Shown here: positions 31,520 through 40,035 of the stretch, one piece after another
How the letters are laid out: each line of letters begins with the position of its first letter
Numbering within the stretch: position 1 is the first letter of the stretch
Source: Desulfovibrio sp.
GTDB taxonomy: Bacteria; Desulfobacterota; Desulfovibrionia; Desulfovibrionales; Desulfovibrionaceae
NCBI GenBank assembly: GCA_022839785.1
Contig: JALHJW010000015.1
Span: 1 to 52,036, forward strand
Length of the DNA stretch: 52,036 bases
Direction of reading: 5' to 3'
Position numbers and translations under genes: made by a program
Notes under the pieces: generated by a model
The model's database searches: none
Told to the model about the DNA's origin: nothing
The model's input: the letters and a program-made list of their open reading frames with translations, nothing else

Positions 31520-31656
31520 ACAAGACGGCCATCCTGCCCGGCCCGGCCGGTCGGGATTGCGTTTTCTCCGACCGGCGACCGGTTCGTCCGTCACGTCCGT
31601 ACAGGCCCGGCCGCAGCCGGGAGGCCTCCCGGAGGGGCCGAAGGGGGTTCGTCTTC

Positions 31657-32598
31657 ATGCACAGGGGATACATCAAGTTCTGGCGCAAGGCCTTTGATTC
31701 GGGCATGCACCGCAACCACAAGCTCTGGGCGGCCTGGACCTGGATACTGGCCCACGCCGCCTACCGGCCGTACAGCGTCTACTGCGGCGGCCGCCGCGTG
31801 GCCCTGTCGCCCGGTCAGCTCCTGACGGGGCGCTCGCGCCTGGCCGCGGAGTGGAACATGAGCGAGCGCAGCGTGCGCACGGTGCTGGCGGCCTTGGCGG
31901 CGGACGGCTGCCTGACCGTCCGCCCGTCCAGCCGCTATTCCCTGCTGACCGTGACCAACTGGGAGCTGTACCAGGGCCGCGAGGCGGGCCCGGCGTCCGG
32001 CGAACGGTCCGGCCGGCGTCCGGCCGGCGTCCGTCAGGGGACCACAGGTAAAGAAGGAGAAGAAGGGCAGCAGGAAAAGCAGATGAAACCCTCCGCGGCG
32101 GCGTTTCCGCCGCGGGCCGCGCCCGGGGCGCGGGAGGCGGGCGCGGTCTACCGTTCCGGCCGGGGAAGACGGCTGACCGGAGCCGCGCTGGAGGCCTTCG
32201 AGGCCTTCTGGGAGGCCTTTTCCTACAAACGCGGCAAGGCCGAGGCCGCGGACGCCTGGCTGGACCTCTGGCCCCTGCCCGGCGGGACGCTGGAGCGCGT
32301 GCTGCGCGCCGCCCGGAGCGAGGCCGGACAGCGGCCCGCGCTCCTGGCCCGGGGCCGCACGCCCAAGATGGCCCAGGGCTGGCTGGCTGGCCGCCGCTTC
32401 GAGGACGAGCCGTCCGGGCCGGACGAGGCCCCGGCGGCCGTAACTCCGGCCGCCCCGGCCGCCCCGCGCGGGCCGGACCCCTTCCTGGCCAGTCTGGCCG
32501 AGGCGCGGCGGCGGGCCGTGCCCATGCCCGAGCGCCTGCGCCGTCTGGCGCGCGGCGGGGACGTTCCGGCCAGCACGGCGGGCGGGGAGGGCGCATGA
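31657..32598 (+). CDS. Phage replication-like protein with winged helix
   Basis: A 313-residue protein. Residues 1-110 (YIKFWRKAFDSGMHRNHKLWAAWTWILAHAAYRP ... LSPGQLLTGRSRLAAEWNMSERSVRTVLAALAADGCLTVRPSSRYSLLTVTNWELYQ) match the N-terminal winged-helix region of prophage replication/DnaT-like proteins. A Glu/Lys/Pro-rich linker follows, then a small helical domain (AFEAFWEAFSYKRGKAEAADAWLDLWPLP) of the kind that recruits helicase loaders. It is the first gene rightward of the operator region. An AAGGGGG site precedes the ATG. Confidence 0.75.
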   Translation: MHRGYIKFWRKAFDSGMHRNHKLWAAWTWILAHAAYRPYSVYCGGRRVALSPGQLLTGRSRLAAEWNMSERSVRTVLAALAADGCLTVRPSSRYSLLTVTNWELYQGREAGPASGERSGRRPAGVRQGTTGKEGEEGQQEKQMKPSAAAFPPRAAPGAREAGAVYRSGRGRRLTGAALEAFEAFWEAFSYKRGKAEAADAWLDLWPLPGGTLERVLRAARSEAGQRPALLARGRTPKMAQGWLAGRRFEDEPSGPDEAPAAVTPAAPAAPRGPDPFLASLAEARRRAVPMPERLRRLARGGDVPASTAGGEGA

Positions 32599-33026
32599 CC
32601 GGCTTTCAGCCCCGCCACTTCACCCTGGAGGAGCTGGTCCCGCCCGAGCTGCACGCCGCGCACCCGGCCCGCCTGCTCTGGGGGCTGCTCGATCCCGGCA
32701 TGCTCTGGACCATCGACGCCCTGCGCGAGCGCTACGGCCCCCTGCTCTGCAACGACTGGGCGCGGGGCGGCCGCTTCCGCCTGCGGGGGCTGAGGCCCCA
32801 CGCCTGCGCCGAGGGCGCGGCCCTGTCCGACCACAAGTACGGCCGCGCCGTGGACCTCGCGCCGCTGCGCGCCGGGGCGGAGGAGATCAGGGCCGAGATC
32901 AGGGCCGATCCGGAGCGCGAAACGTTCGCCCGCATCACGGTGGTGGAGGAGGACGTCTCCTGGCTGCACCTGGGCTTCCGCAATCATGACCGCAACCGCC
33001 ACGGCATCCTGTGGGTAAGGGGGTAA
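32595..33026 (+). CDS. M15-type peptidase domain protein
   Basis: A 143-residue protein. SDHKYGRAVDLAPL (about 76-89) is the S-x-H-x(3)-G-x-A-x-D zinc-site motif of the M15/D-Ala-D-Ala endopeptidase type, and SWLHLGFRNHD supplies the second His. Such proteins occur as phage endolysins and in prophage tails. There is no signal peptide. The start overlaps the previous stop (ATGA). The order replication protein, peptidase, small HTH is that of a reduced prophage. Confidence 0.75.
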   Translation: MTGFQPRHFTLEELVPPELHAAHPARLLWGLLDPGMLWTIDALRERYGPLLCNDWARGGRFRLRGLRPHACAEGAALSDHKYGRAVDLAPLRAGAEEIRAEIRADPERETFARITVVEEDVSWLHLGFRNHDRNRHGILWVRG

Positions 33027-33029
33027 CGC

Positions 33030-33290
33030 ATGACCATCCTGATCATCGGCAAGAAGAATCTGGCCCAGGCGCTGGGCGTGGGCCACAACCAGATCCGGGC
33101 GCTGGTGGAGAACGAGGGGCTGCCCGCCTGGCAGGACGGCGGGCGCAAGGTCTGGAAGGCCCTGCCCGACGAGGTGGCGGCCTGGTGCAAGGCGCGGCGG
33201 CGCAAGAACCTCCGCCGCGCGCGCCAGGCCGCGCGCCGCGTCCCACGCCCCTCGCGCGTGCGGCCCGAGGCCGCCCCGGACGGGGCCTAG
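33030..33290 (+). CDS. Small HTH DNA-binding protein (excisionase/Nu1-like)
   Basis: An 86-residue basic protein. The first half (KKNLAQALGVGHNQIRALVENEGLPAWQDGGRKVWKALPDEVAAWC) is a MerR/excisionase-like winged helix-turn-helix of the type used in phage Xis or terminase small subunits. The rest is an Arg-rich tail. It starts 3 nt after the peptidase gene, with AAGGGGG upstream, and ends the cluster. Confidence 0.7.
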   Translation: MTILIIGKKNLAQALGVGHNQIRALVENEGLPAWQDGGRKVWKALPDEVAAWCKARRRKNLRRARQAARRVPRPSRVRPEAAPDGA

Positions 33291-33298
33291 TCCGGTCC

Positions 33299-33339
33299 GC
33301 CGCCCCCCGCCCGGAAACATGTGCAGGGCGGGGGGCGGC
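33299..33339 (+). terminator. Strong hairpin ending the prophage operon
   Basis: A 14-bp perfect GC-only stem (33299-33312 with 33326-33339, loop of 13 nt) begins 8 nt after the stop of the small HTH gene. No T-run follows, as with several terminators in this genome. Confidence 0.5.
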
Positions 33340-33522
33340 AGGAATTGCCCACCGCCCGGCCGGGCCGGAGCAGGGCGGCAAACGCCCGTGGGGAAAGGAT
33401 ATCTTCGGGATGACGCAATGCTTGCGGGGCGGCCGCCGAGGGTCGTGGCGGCCGCCCCTTCCGTCGTGGGGGTGGGGGGAGACGGAAAATTCTGCCCAGG
33501 CTGCCGGAAGCGTCCTTTGCCG

Positions 33523-34104
33523 CTAGGCCGTGGCCGGGAGGAAGTCCCCGGCCTCGCCGCGCAGGCGGGTCAGGGCCTGGTGCTTGAGGCTGCGCACGGT
33601 CTGCTCGCCGATGGTCAGCAGCCGGGCCACCTCGCGCACGTCCAGGTCGCGGTCGAAGAGCAGGCCCATGATGTCGTTCTGGCGCGGACTGAGCGCCGGG
33701 TGCGGGAAGAGTGGGCCGCGCTCCGCCAGGTGCGGGCAGTCCCCGGCGCGGGCCGGGACGTTGTCCAGCAGCGCGGGCTCCAGGGCGGTCTCGCGGCGCG
33801 GGCGGCGGCGCAGGGCGTCCAGGGCGGCGGAGCGCGCCACCACGGCCAGCCAGGTGCGCAGGGTGGCGCGCCCGGGGTCGAAGGAACGCAGCAACCGGCC
33901 GTTCTCGGCCACCAGGCGGACCATGACGTCCTGGAAGACGTCGTCCGCATCGGCCTGCTGGGAGGAATTGGCGTATCTTCTGATGGTCGCGTTGACGGTC
34001 TTCATGATTATGGAAGCGTAATCATCCATGAAAACGCTCCACGACTTCGCATCGCCTGCGGCCATCTTTTCCGTGAATTCTCTTTCAGTGCTTGACTGAT
34101 GCAT
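33523..34104 (-). CDS. ECF-type RNA polymerase sigma factor
   Basis: A 193-residue sigma factor with regions 2 and 4 only. Region 2 is at about 15-95 (YASIIMKTVNATIRRYANSSQQADADDVFQDVMVRLVAENG; FDPGRATLRTWLAVVARSAALDALRRRPRRE). Region 4 is at about 135-185 (ALSPRQNDIMGLLFDRDLDVREVARLLTIGEQTVRSLKHQALTRLRG). The ATG at 34104 is preceded by AAGGAG 7 nt upstream; a TTG 15 nt further upstream is less likely. It is divergent from an OmpR-type two-component system. The nearest anti-sigma candidate is the zinc-finger protein at 37249, three genes away. Confidence 0.9.
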   Translation of the reverse strand: MHQSSTEREFTEKMAAGDAKSWSVFMDDYASIIMKTVNATIRRYANSSQQADADDVFQDVMVRLVAENGRLLRSFDPGRATLRTWLAVVARSAALDALRRRPRRETALEPALLDNVPARAGDCPHLAERGPLFPHPALSPRQNDIMGLLFDRDLDVREVARLLTIGEQTVRSLKHQALTRLRGEAGDFLPATA

Positions 34105-34159
34105 CGCCGTCTCCTTCAAACCGCATGGTCCTGTGAAGGAAACGTCTGCACATCAGTCC

Positions 34160-34188
34160 CTGCGAAGGGGAAATCGTTTCCTTCGCAG
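34160..34188. promoter_or_regulatory. Inverted repeat upstream of the ECF sigma gene
   Basis: CTGCGAAGG (34160-34168) and CCTTCGCAG (34180-34188) are perfect 9-bp arms, with further AAA/TTT pairing inside. It lies 56-84 bp upstream of the sigma start in the 286-bp divergent region. It may be an operator or leader hairpin. Confidence 0.45.
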
Positions 34189-34227
34189 CGACATGATGCA
34201 GGGAGAGGCGCGCCGACGGTCAGTTTC

Positions 34228-34257
34228 GCGTCGGGTTGCGTCGGGATGTGTCGGCGG
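34228..34257 (+). promoter_or_regulatory. Three 10-bp phased direct repeats upstream of the response regulator
   Basis: GCGTCGGGTT, GCGTCGGGAT and GTGTCGGCGG are contiguous repeats of exactly 10 bp. OmpR/PhoB-family regulators bind direct repeats at one-helical-turn spacing. A TTGACG that could be a -35 box starts 22 bp downstream (34280). This suggests autoregulation of the response regulator/kinase pair. Confidence 0.55.
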
Positions 34258-34390
34258 CCGGACGCGGGCCGCAGGCTTCTTGACGTTTTTCGACACTACG
34301 GGCCGATACATGGCGTTGATCTTGCTGCACATTGATTTACCTGGGGAACCGGCAGGAAATTCCCCGGGCATGTCAGCCAAGGAGCGCCGC

Positions 34391-35083
34391 ATGACCCCCG
34401 TGCTGCTGATAGACGACGACGCCGAACTGTGCGGCCTGGTGGCCAAGAGCCTGATGGCCGAGGCCATGCGCATCGAGGCCTGCCACGACGGGGCCGAGGG
34501 CCTGGACCGGGCGCTGGGCGGCGACTGCGAGATCGTGCTGCTGGACGTGAACCTGCCCGGGCTCACGGGCTTCGACGTGCTGCGCCGCATCCGCGAGCGC
34601 GGCGGTCCGCCCGTGCTCATGCTCACGGGCCGGACGGACGAACTGGACCGCGTGCTGGGCCTGGAGATGGGCGCGGACGACTACCTCGCCAAGCCCTTCA
34701 GCACCCGCGAGCTGGCCGCCCGCATCCGGGCGGTGCTGCGCCGGGGCCGCGAGCCCGCGCGCGCGCCGCGCGCCCCCCTGGAGGTCGCGGGCGTGCGCCT
34801 GGACCCCGGGACCATGCGCGTCTGGCGGGACGGCGAGGAGATTTCGACCACCGCGGCCGAGTTCATGCTCCTGCAGATGCTGCTGCAGCGGCCCGGCGAG
34901 ATCGTGGGCCGCGAGGAGATCGCCCGGCAGGTGCTGGGCCGTCCCCACATCCCCTACGACCGGAACGTGGACATGCACGTCTGCAACCTCAGACGCAAGC
35001 TGGGCAAGGCCCCGGACGGCGGCGAGCTGATCCGCACCGTGCGCGGCGCGGGCTACCTCTTCTGCCGCGCCCTGCCGCAATGA
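34391..35083 (+). CDS. OmpR/CpxR-family response regulator
   Basis: A 230-residue regulator. The receiver domain (1-115) has the acidic pair DDD near the start (VLLIDDDAEL), the phosphoacceptor Asp in VLLDVNLPG, the switch residue Thr in LMLTGRTDE and KPF. The winged-helix DNA-binding domain (about 135-228) has ISTTAAEFMLLQMLLQRPGEIVGREEIARQVLG, DRNVDMHVCNLRRKLG and IRTVRGAGYLF. The ATG at 34391 has GGAG 7 nt upstream. The kinase start overlaps its stop (ATGA). Confidence 0.94.
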   Translation: MTPVLLIDDDAELCGLVAKSLMAEAMRIEACHDGAEGLDRALGGDCEIVLLDVNLPGLTGFDVLRRIRERGGPPVLMLTGRTDELDRVLGLEMGADDYLAKPFSTRELAARIRAVLRRGREPARAPRAPLEVAGVRLDPGTMRVWRDGEEISTTAAEFMLLQMLLQRPGEIVGREEIARQVLGRPHIPYDRNVDMHVCNLRRKLGKAPDGGELIRTVRGAGYLFCRALPQ

Positions 35084-37032
35084 GCGGACCTGGCGGAGCG
35101 GCCGGGGCGGGCAGCCGCCTGCCCACGGCCGGGGCCGCGGCCGCCCTGGCGGTCACGGTGCTGCTCTGCTGGCTGCCCTGGGCCGGGCTCTTCGGCGGGC
35201 CGGACGGACCGGGTGCGCGCGTCGCCGGGCCGCCCCTGTGGGTGGACGTGGCCGTGCTGCCCGATCCGGGCGGAGCGCTGGACGCGGCCGGGGCCCTGGC
35301 CGCGCGCGGCCGCTTCCGTCCCCTGCCCCGGCCCGGCGCGACGCCGGGGCCGCCGCCCGGCGAGGAAGGGGCGGACGACGCGCCCGGCGCGTTCTGGTTC
35401 CTGCTGCGGCCCATGGGCGTCGCGCCGCCCGGCGGGACCATCGTGGAGATGAACAACCCGGCCCCGCGCGACTACCTGCTCGTGCTGCCCGAGCCGGACG
35501 GGACTCCGGCCGAGATCCGCCTTTCCGGCCGCTTCGTGCGCTTCGAGCTGCCCGGGACCGGAAGCGGCGAGTTCCTGGTGCGGGCCGAGGCCGGACAAGG
35601 CCCGCCCCGGCCGCCGCGCCTGCTGCCCGCCCTGGCCCACGCCGGGGAGCAGGGCCGCAAGGGCATGGCCCTGGGCATGTTCTACGGCGGCATCCTGGTC
35701 CTGGCCGCGGTCAACATCCTCTTCGGCCTGCTCCTGGGCGAGGCGGGCCACGCCTGGTACGCGGCCTCCCTGGCCTTCCTGGGCGGGGCCTTCTTCCTGG
35801 GGCTGGACGACGTCGCCGGGGCCAGCCTCACGGGCTCCATGGCGCTGGCCGTGCCGGTGCGCGTTCTGGGCGTGGGCTGGCTCTTCTGCAGCCTGGGGCT
35901 GATCCGTTCCTTCCTGCAGACCGGACGGCGCGCCCCGCGCCTGGACGCGGCCCTGCGCGGCCTGCTCTGGCTGCTGCCCGCGGCCGCGCCCGCGCTCTTC
36001 CTCCTTTCCGGCCGCCAGGCGGGCGCGCTCTTTTCCGCGCTGACCGCGGCCACGGCCCTGCTGGCCCTGGCCGCGGGCCGCCAGGCGCTGCGCCAGGGCT
36101 TCACCCCGGCCCGGCTCTTCCTGGCCGCCTGGCTGCCCGCGCTGGCCTTCCCCCTGCTGCCGTTCGTCTGGCGCGCGGCCCGGCTCGGGGCCATGCCGCC
36201 GCCCGGCACGGTCCTCTCCCTGGTCGTGCTGCTGCAGGCCGCGCTGTTCACGGCCTCGCTCCTGGGCAAGGTGCGCACCATGCTGGCCGAGAACATCCGC
36301 CTGCAGGAGCGCCGCCGCACCGAGGCGCGGGTCATGGACGAGCAGCGCAGGCTCTTCTCCGAGATTTCGCACGAACTGGCCGGGCCGCTGGCGCGCCTGG
36401 AGCTGGGCATCGAACTGTGCGCCCGCGGCGAGACGGACGACGGCCTGACCCGGGGCATGGCCCGCGACCACGCCGCCCTGGCCGAGCTGCGCGGCCAGAT
36501 GCTGGACCTGGCGCGCATCGACGGGGCCTCCGGGGGCGGTGCCCCGGGAGGCGGGCGGCGCGGTTTCGCCTTGGTGGACCCCACCCGCCTGGCCCTGGCC
36601 GTGGCCGCCGACGCGGCGCGCCAGGCCGGGACGGAGGCCGTGGCCGTGGACAGCCGCGATCCGGCCCCGCTGCCCGGCGACGCCGTGCTCCTGCGCCGCG
36701 CCCTGGACAACCTCGTGCGCAACGCCCTGCTGCACGCCGGGCCGCCCGTGCGCATCCTGGCGCAGGACGAGGGGGACGCCCTGGTCCTGGCCGTGCGCGA
36801 CCAGGGGCCGGGCGTGGCCGAGGCCGATCTGGAGCGCATCTTCGAACCCTTCGCCCGCGCCGTGCCGCCGGGCGCGGCCAAGGTCCCGGGCAGCGGCCTG
36901 GGGCTCTCCATCGTGCGTCGCGTGGCCGCCCTGCACGGCGGCGAGGCCCAGGCCCGCAACCTGCCCGGCCGGGGCTTCGAGGTCCGCCTCGTCCTGCCGC
37001 GCGGCGCGCGCGAGGAACGCCAGGACCCCTAG
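35080..37032 (+). CDS. 7TMR-DISM sensor histidine kinase
   Basis: A 650-residue kinase partnered with the overlapping response regulator. One N-terminal membrane segment (about 18-40) leads to a periplasmic beta domain (about 50-195, DISMED2-like: WVDVAVLPDPGGALDAAG, FVRFELPGTGSGEFLVRAEAG). Seven membrane segments follow (about 205-415), then a HisKA domain with ISHELAGPLARLELGIEL (His431) and a HATPase_c domain (DNLVRNALLHAG, DQGPGVAEADLERIFEPFAR, GSGLGLSIVRR). The H-box Arg-Thr-Pro of most kinases is Ala-Gly-Pro here. The ligand is unknown; such sensors often detect carbohydrates. Confidence 0.9.
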   Translation: MSGPGGAAGAGSRLPTAGAAAALAVTVLLCWLPWAGLFGGPDGPGARVAGPPLWVDVAVLPDPGGALDAAGALAARGRFRPLPRPGATPGPPPGEEGADDAPGAFWFLLRPMGVAPPGGTIVEMNNPAPRDYLLVLPEPDGTPAEIRLSGRFVRFELPGTGSGEFLVRAEAGQGPPRPPRLLPALAHAGEQGRKGMALGMFYGGILVLAAVNILFGLLLGEAGHAWYAASLAFLGGAFFLGLDDVAGASLTGSMALAVPVRVLGVGWLFCSLGLIRSFLQTGRRAPRLDAALRGLLWLLPAAAPALFLLSGRQAGALFSALTAATALLALAAGRQALRQGFTPARLFLAAWLPALAFPLLPFVWRAARLGAMPPPGTVLSLVVLLQAALFTASLLGKVRTMLAENIRLQERRRTEARVMDEQRRLFSEISHELAGPLARLELGIELCARGETDDGLTRGMARDHAALAELRGQMLDLARIDGASGGGAPGGGRRGFALVDPTRLALAVAADAARQAGTEAVAVDSRDPAPLPGDAVLLRRALDNLVRNALLHAGPPVRILAQDEGDALVLAVRDQGPGVAEADLERIFEPFARAVPPGAAKVPGSGLGLSIVRRVAALHGGEAQARNLPGRGFEVRLVLPRGAREERQDP

Positions 37033-37248
37033 CCCCCGCCGCCGCGCCCGCTCCCCGCCCGCCGCCTTCCCCTCCGGTCCTTCCCGCACCGCCTTCCCCC
37101 GCCCTGATCCCGCCGGCGCGTCGCGCCCCCCGCCTGTTCCGCGCTTCGGCGCGGATTTTTTTCGTCCGGCGTGGATGAACCGGCCGGGCCGCTCCGTACT
37201 GGGGGGTAAGCGGCGGACGGAGGATCGCCCGCCGCCAAGGAGGAGCGG

Positions 37249-37653
37249 ATGCGCCAGATGTCCACCACACGACCCGAACAGGCCAGGAGCGCGGCGAGCG
37301 CCGCGCGCGGCCCGGCCCGCTGCCCCGGCTTCCTGGAGCTGGCGGCCTACCTGGACCGCAACGTCGCGGGGGGCTGCGGCCCCGGTCTTCGGGACGCCGT
37401 GGAGGAGCATCTGGCCCGCTGCCCGGACTGCCGCCAGGCGGTCATGGACCTGCGGCGCATCCTGGCCGAGCCGGACCTTCCCTTCCGGCCGGACTGGGCG
37501 GGCGAGGCCGCCGCGGCCTGCGCCGCCGGGCTGCGCGGCGCGGGGACGACGCACAGCGCCGGGCGGGACGCCGGGCGCGAGGAGACGGGCCGGGACGGCC
37601 CCCTTTCCCCCAAGGCTTCGCGCCAGGCGGCCCCCGCCGCCGCGATGTCCTGA
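37249..37653 (+). CDS. Zinc-finger anti-sigma-like protein (zf-HC2)
   Basis: A 134-residue soluble protein. CPGFLELAAYLDRNVAGGCGPGLRDAVEEHLARCPDCRQAV (residues 25-65) has the H-x3-C-x2-C zinc motif and helix pattern of anti-sigma (ZAS/zf-HC2) domains. There is no membrane segment; the C-terminal 55 residues are disordered-looking and rich in Ala, Gly and Arg. It lies only 15 nt before flgD in the same direction. It could restrain the ECF sigma at 33523 or a flagellar sigma factor; neither is shown. AAGGAGGAG precedes the ATG. Confidence 0.75.
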   Translation: MRQMSTTRPEQARSAASAARGPARCPGFLELAAYLDRNVAGGCGPGLRDAVEEHLARCPDCRQAVMDLRRILAEPDLPFRPDWAGEAAAACAAGLRGAGTTHSAGRDAGREETGRDGPLSPKASRQAAPAAAMS

Positions 37654-37668
37654 ACCAAGGAGACGGCC

Positions 37669-38412
37669 ATGTACGTGGACACCACCAGCTATTTCAACGC
37701 CATGAAGACCGGGACCTCGACCACCGAGGCCTCCTCGGAGCTGGGCAAGGACGCCTTCCTGACCCTCTTCGTGGCCCAGCTTGAGAACCAGGATCCCCTG
37801 AACCCCCTGGAGAACACCGAGATGGTCGCCCAGCTCGCGCAGTTCTCCAGCCTGGAGCAGCTCACCAACATCTCCGAGAGCCTGGAGACCGTGCTCTCGG
37901 CCGTGGCCGGACTGCAGCACGTGGGCGCCACCTCCTACATCGGCAAGGACGTGCTGGCCGGAGGCGACTCCATCGCGCTGGCGGACGGCAAGGCCACGGA
38001 GGTGACCTACGTGATCCCGCTCGACGCCACGAACGTCTACGCCCACATCTACGACGCGGACGGCAACCTCGTCGGCTCCATCGAGATCGGCGACGTGGAG
38101 CAGGGCGAGCACGACTTCACCTGGGACGGCAAGGACGCCACGGGCAAGGCCTGCAGCGACGGGACCTACTACGTGGCCTTCACCGGCACGGACGCGGACG
38201 GCGACTACCTCTCCATCTCCACCATGGTCGAGGGCCGGGTGACGGGCGTGAGCACGTCCGGCGGCTCCATCATCCTGTCCCTCGCGGACGGGCGGTCCGT
38301 GGCCCTGTCCAACGTCTACGAGGTGCGCAACCCGACGACGAGCGGCACGGACGACACGGACACGACGGGCGATTCGGGCGATTCCGGCGACGATTCGGGC
38401 GACGCGGCGTAA
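37669..38412 (+). CDS. flgD: Flagellar hook assembly protein FlgD
   Basis: A 247-residue hook-cap protein. The N-terminal motif LGKDAFLTLFVAQLENQDPLNPLENTEMVAQLAQFSSLEQL is diagnostic. The central Ig-like part (VYAHIYDADGNLVGSIEIGDVEQGEHDFTWDGKDATGKACSDGTYYV) is the FlgD tudor/FnIII region. The last 25 residues are an Asp/Ser/Gly/Thr-rich acidic tail (DSGDSGDDSGD) not usual in FlgD. It scaffolds polymerisation of the hook protein encoded next. First structural gene of the flgDEKL-fliD run. Confidence 0.96.
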   Translation: MYVDTTSYFNAMKTGTSTTEASSELGKDAFLTLFVAQLENQDPLNPLENTEMVAQLAQFSSLEQLTNISESLETVLSAVAGLQHVGATSYIGKDVLAGGDSIALADGKATEVTYVIPLDATNVYAHIYDADGNLVGSIEIGDVEQGEHDFTWDGKDATGKACSDGTYYVAFTGTDADGDYLSISTMVEGRVTGVSTSGGSIILSLADGRSVALSNVYEVRNPTTSGTDDTDTTGDSGDSGDDSGDAA

Positions 38413-38433
38413 GGCGCGCAAAAGGAGGACTCC

Positions 38434-40014
38434 ATGGGCCTGACCGGTTCACTCTACAGCGGCATCTCGGGACTGCAGACGCACAGCTCCAAGATGTCGG
38501 TCATCGGCAACAACCTGGCCAACACCAGCACCATCGGCTTCAAGTCCACGACCATGCAGTTCCAGGACCTCTTCTACCAGTCCGTGAACACGGGCGCGGG
38601 CGTGGGGCAGGTGGGCGTGGGCGCGGGCGTGGCCTCGATCTACACCAACTACGCCCAGGGGCCGTACGAGAGTTCGTCCGAGGCCACGGACGTGGCCATC
38701 GGCGGCAACGGTTTCTTCATGGTCCGCAACTCGGACAGCCAGGAGATGTACTACACCCGGGCGGGCAGCTTCCGCTTCGACTCCAACGGCTACCTCGTGG
38801 ACCCCAGCGGCTACCGCGTGCAGGGCTGGGAGGTGAAGCAGGGCTCCAGCACGGGCGCGGTGAGCACCGTGGGCGTCTCGGGCGACATCCGGCTGGAGAA
38901 CTTCCAGTCCCCGCCCCAGGCCACCAGCCTGGTGAGCATGTACCTGAACCTCGACTCCTCCAGCGAGGACGAGGCGGCCAGCGCCACCAACCCCTTCTTC
39001 TCCATGCTCGGCTACTGGAACGGCACCTCGGACCCGGCCATCTCGGATTCGCGCTACGCCTACCAGAACACCATCAAGGTCTACGACGCCAACGGCACGG
39101 CCCAGACCCTGACCATCTACTTCGACCCGGTCAAGGACGCCTCCGTGACCTCGGGCTCGGGCGGCAACCAGGTCTGGGAGTTCATCGTCACCTGCGAGCC
39201 GTCGGCCGACGGCCGCACCATCAACGGCCAGAGCCTCAAGGACACCTCGGCCGCGGGCCTGCTCATGGCCGGCACCCTGACCTTCAACGCCGCGGGCCAG
39301 GTCACCGGCATGTCCGCCTACACCCTGGGCTCCGGGGCCACGGGCGACATGAAGGACCTCTCCAACTGGACCCTGGCGGACCTGAACACCGACGGCCGCC
39401 CCGTGTTCACGGCCAACTTCTCGGGCGAGAGCAACGCCAGCACCACCACGGCGGGCAACGCCTCCGTCATCGCCCTCGACTTCGGCATCAGCAACGAGCT
39501 GACCACCTGGAAGGGCGCGTCCTCCAACGCGTCCATGGTGGGCAACTCGTACGCCAACCTGGCGAACTTCGCCGACCCCAAGATCAACGCCATCTCCAGC
39601 ACCAGCTACGACTCCTCCTCCACGACCATCAGCCAGTCCCAGGACGGCTACGGCGCGGGCTTCCTCAAGGACATCTCCATCAACCGCGACGGCGTGATCA
39701 CGGGCAGCTACTCCAACGGCCAGGTCCTGGACCTCTACGTCCTGACCCTGGCCAACTTCACCAACCCCTACGGGCTCAGGCGCGAGGGCAGCAACCTCTT
39801 CTCGGCCACGCGCGAGTCCGGGGTGGCGATCACGGGCCTGGCCAACACCGGCAACCTGGGCACCATCTCGTCCAACACCCTGGAGCAGTCCAACGTGGAC
39901 ATGGCCACCGAGATGGTCAACCTGATCACGACCCAGCGCGGCTTCCAGGCCAACTCCAAGGTCATCACCACGGCCGACACCATGCTCGGCGAACTCATCC
40001 AGCTCAAGCGCTAG
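38434..40014 (+). CDS. flgE: Flagellar hook protein FlgE
   Basis: A 526-residue hook subunit. The N-terminus LYSGISGLQTHSSKMSVIGNNLANTSTIGFKS and the C-terminus SNVDMATEMVNLITTQRGFQANSKVITTADTML are the two coiled-coil D0 segments shared by rod and hook proteins. The middle, Ser/Thr-rich, is the variable D1/D2 region and is longer than the E. coli protein (402). AAAGGAGG lies upstream, 21 nt after flgD. Confidence 0.97.
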   Translation: MGLTGSLYSGISGLQTHSSKMSVIGNNLANTSTIGFKSTTMQFQDLFYQSVNTGAGVGQVGVGAGVASIYTNYAQGPYESSSEATDVAIGGNGFFMVRNSDSQEMYYTRAGSFRFDSNGYLVDPSGYRVQGWEVKQGSSTGAVSTVGVSGDIRLENFQSPPQATSLVSMYLNLDSSSEDEAASATNPFFSMLGYWNGTSDPAISDSRYAYQNTIKVYDANGTAQTLTIYFDPVKDASVTSGSGGNQVWEFIVTCEPSADGRTINGQSLKDTSAAGLLMAGTLTFNAAGQVTGMSAYTLGSGATGDMKDLSNWTLADLNTDGRPVFTANFSGESNASTTTAGNASVIALDFGISNELTTWKGASSNASMVGNSYANLANFADPKINAISSTSYDSSSTTISQSQDGYGAGFLKDISINRDGVITGSYSNGQVLDLYVLTLANFTNPYGLRREGSNLFSATRESGVAITGLANTGNLGTISSNTLEQSNVDMATEMVNLITTQRGFQANSKVITTADTMLGELIQLKR

Positions 40015-40035
40015 CGAGCGGCGGGGAGACGGGCC

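Noticed and set aside
34228..34257. CRISPR-like repeat
   Set aside because: Only three contiguous 10-bp units with no spacers; better explained as a regulator site.
35053..38421. 1122-codon minus-strand frame across the sensor kinase and flgD
   Set aside because: Antisense shadow caused by strong third-position GC; no recognisable domain.
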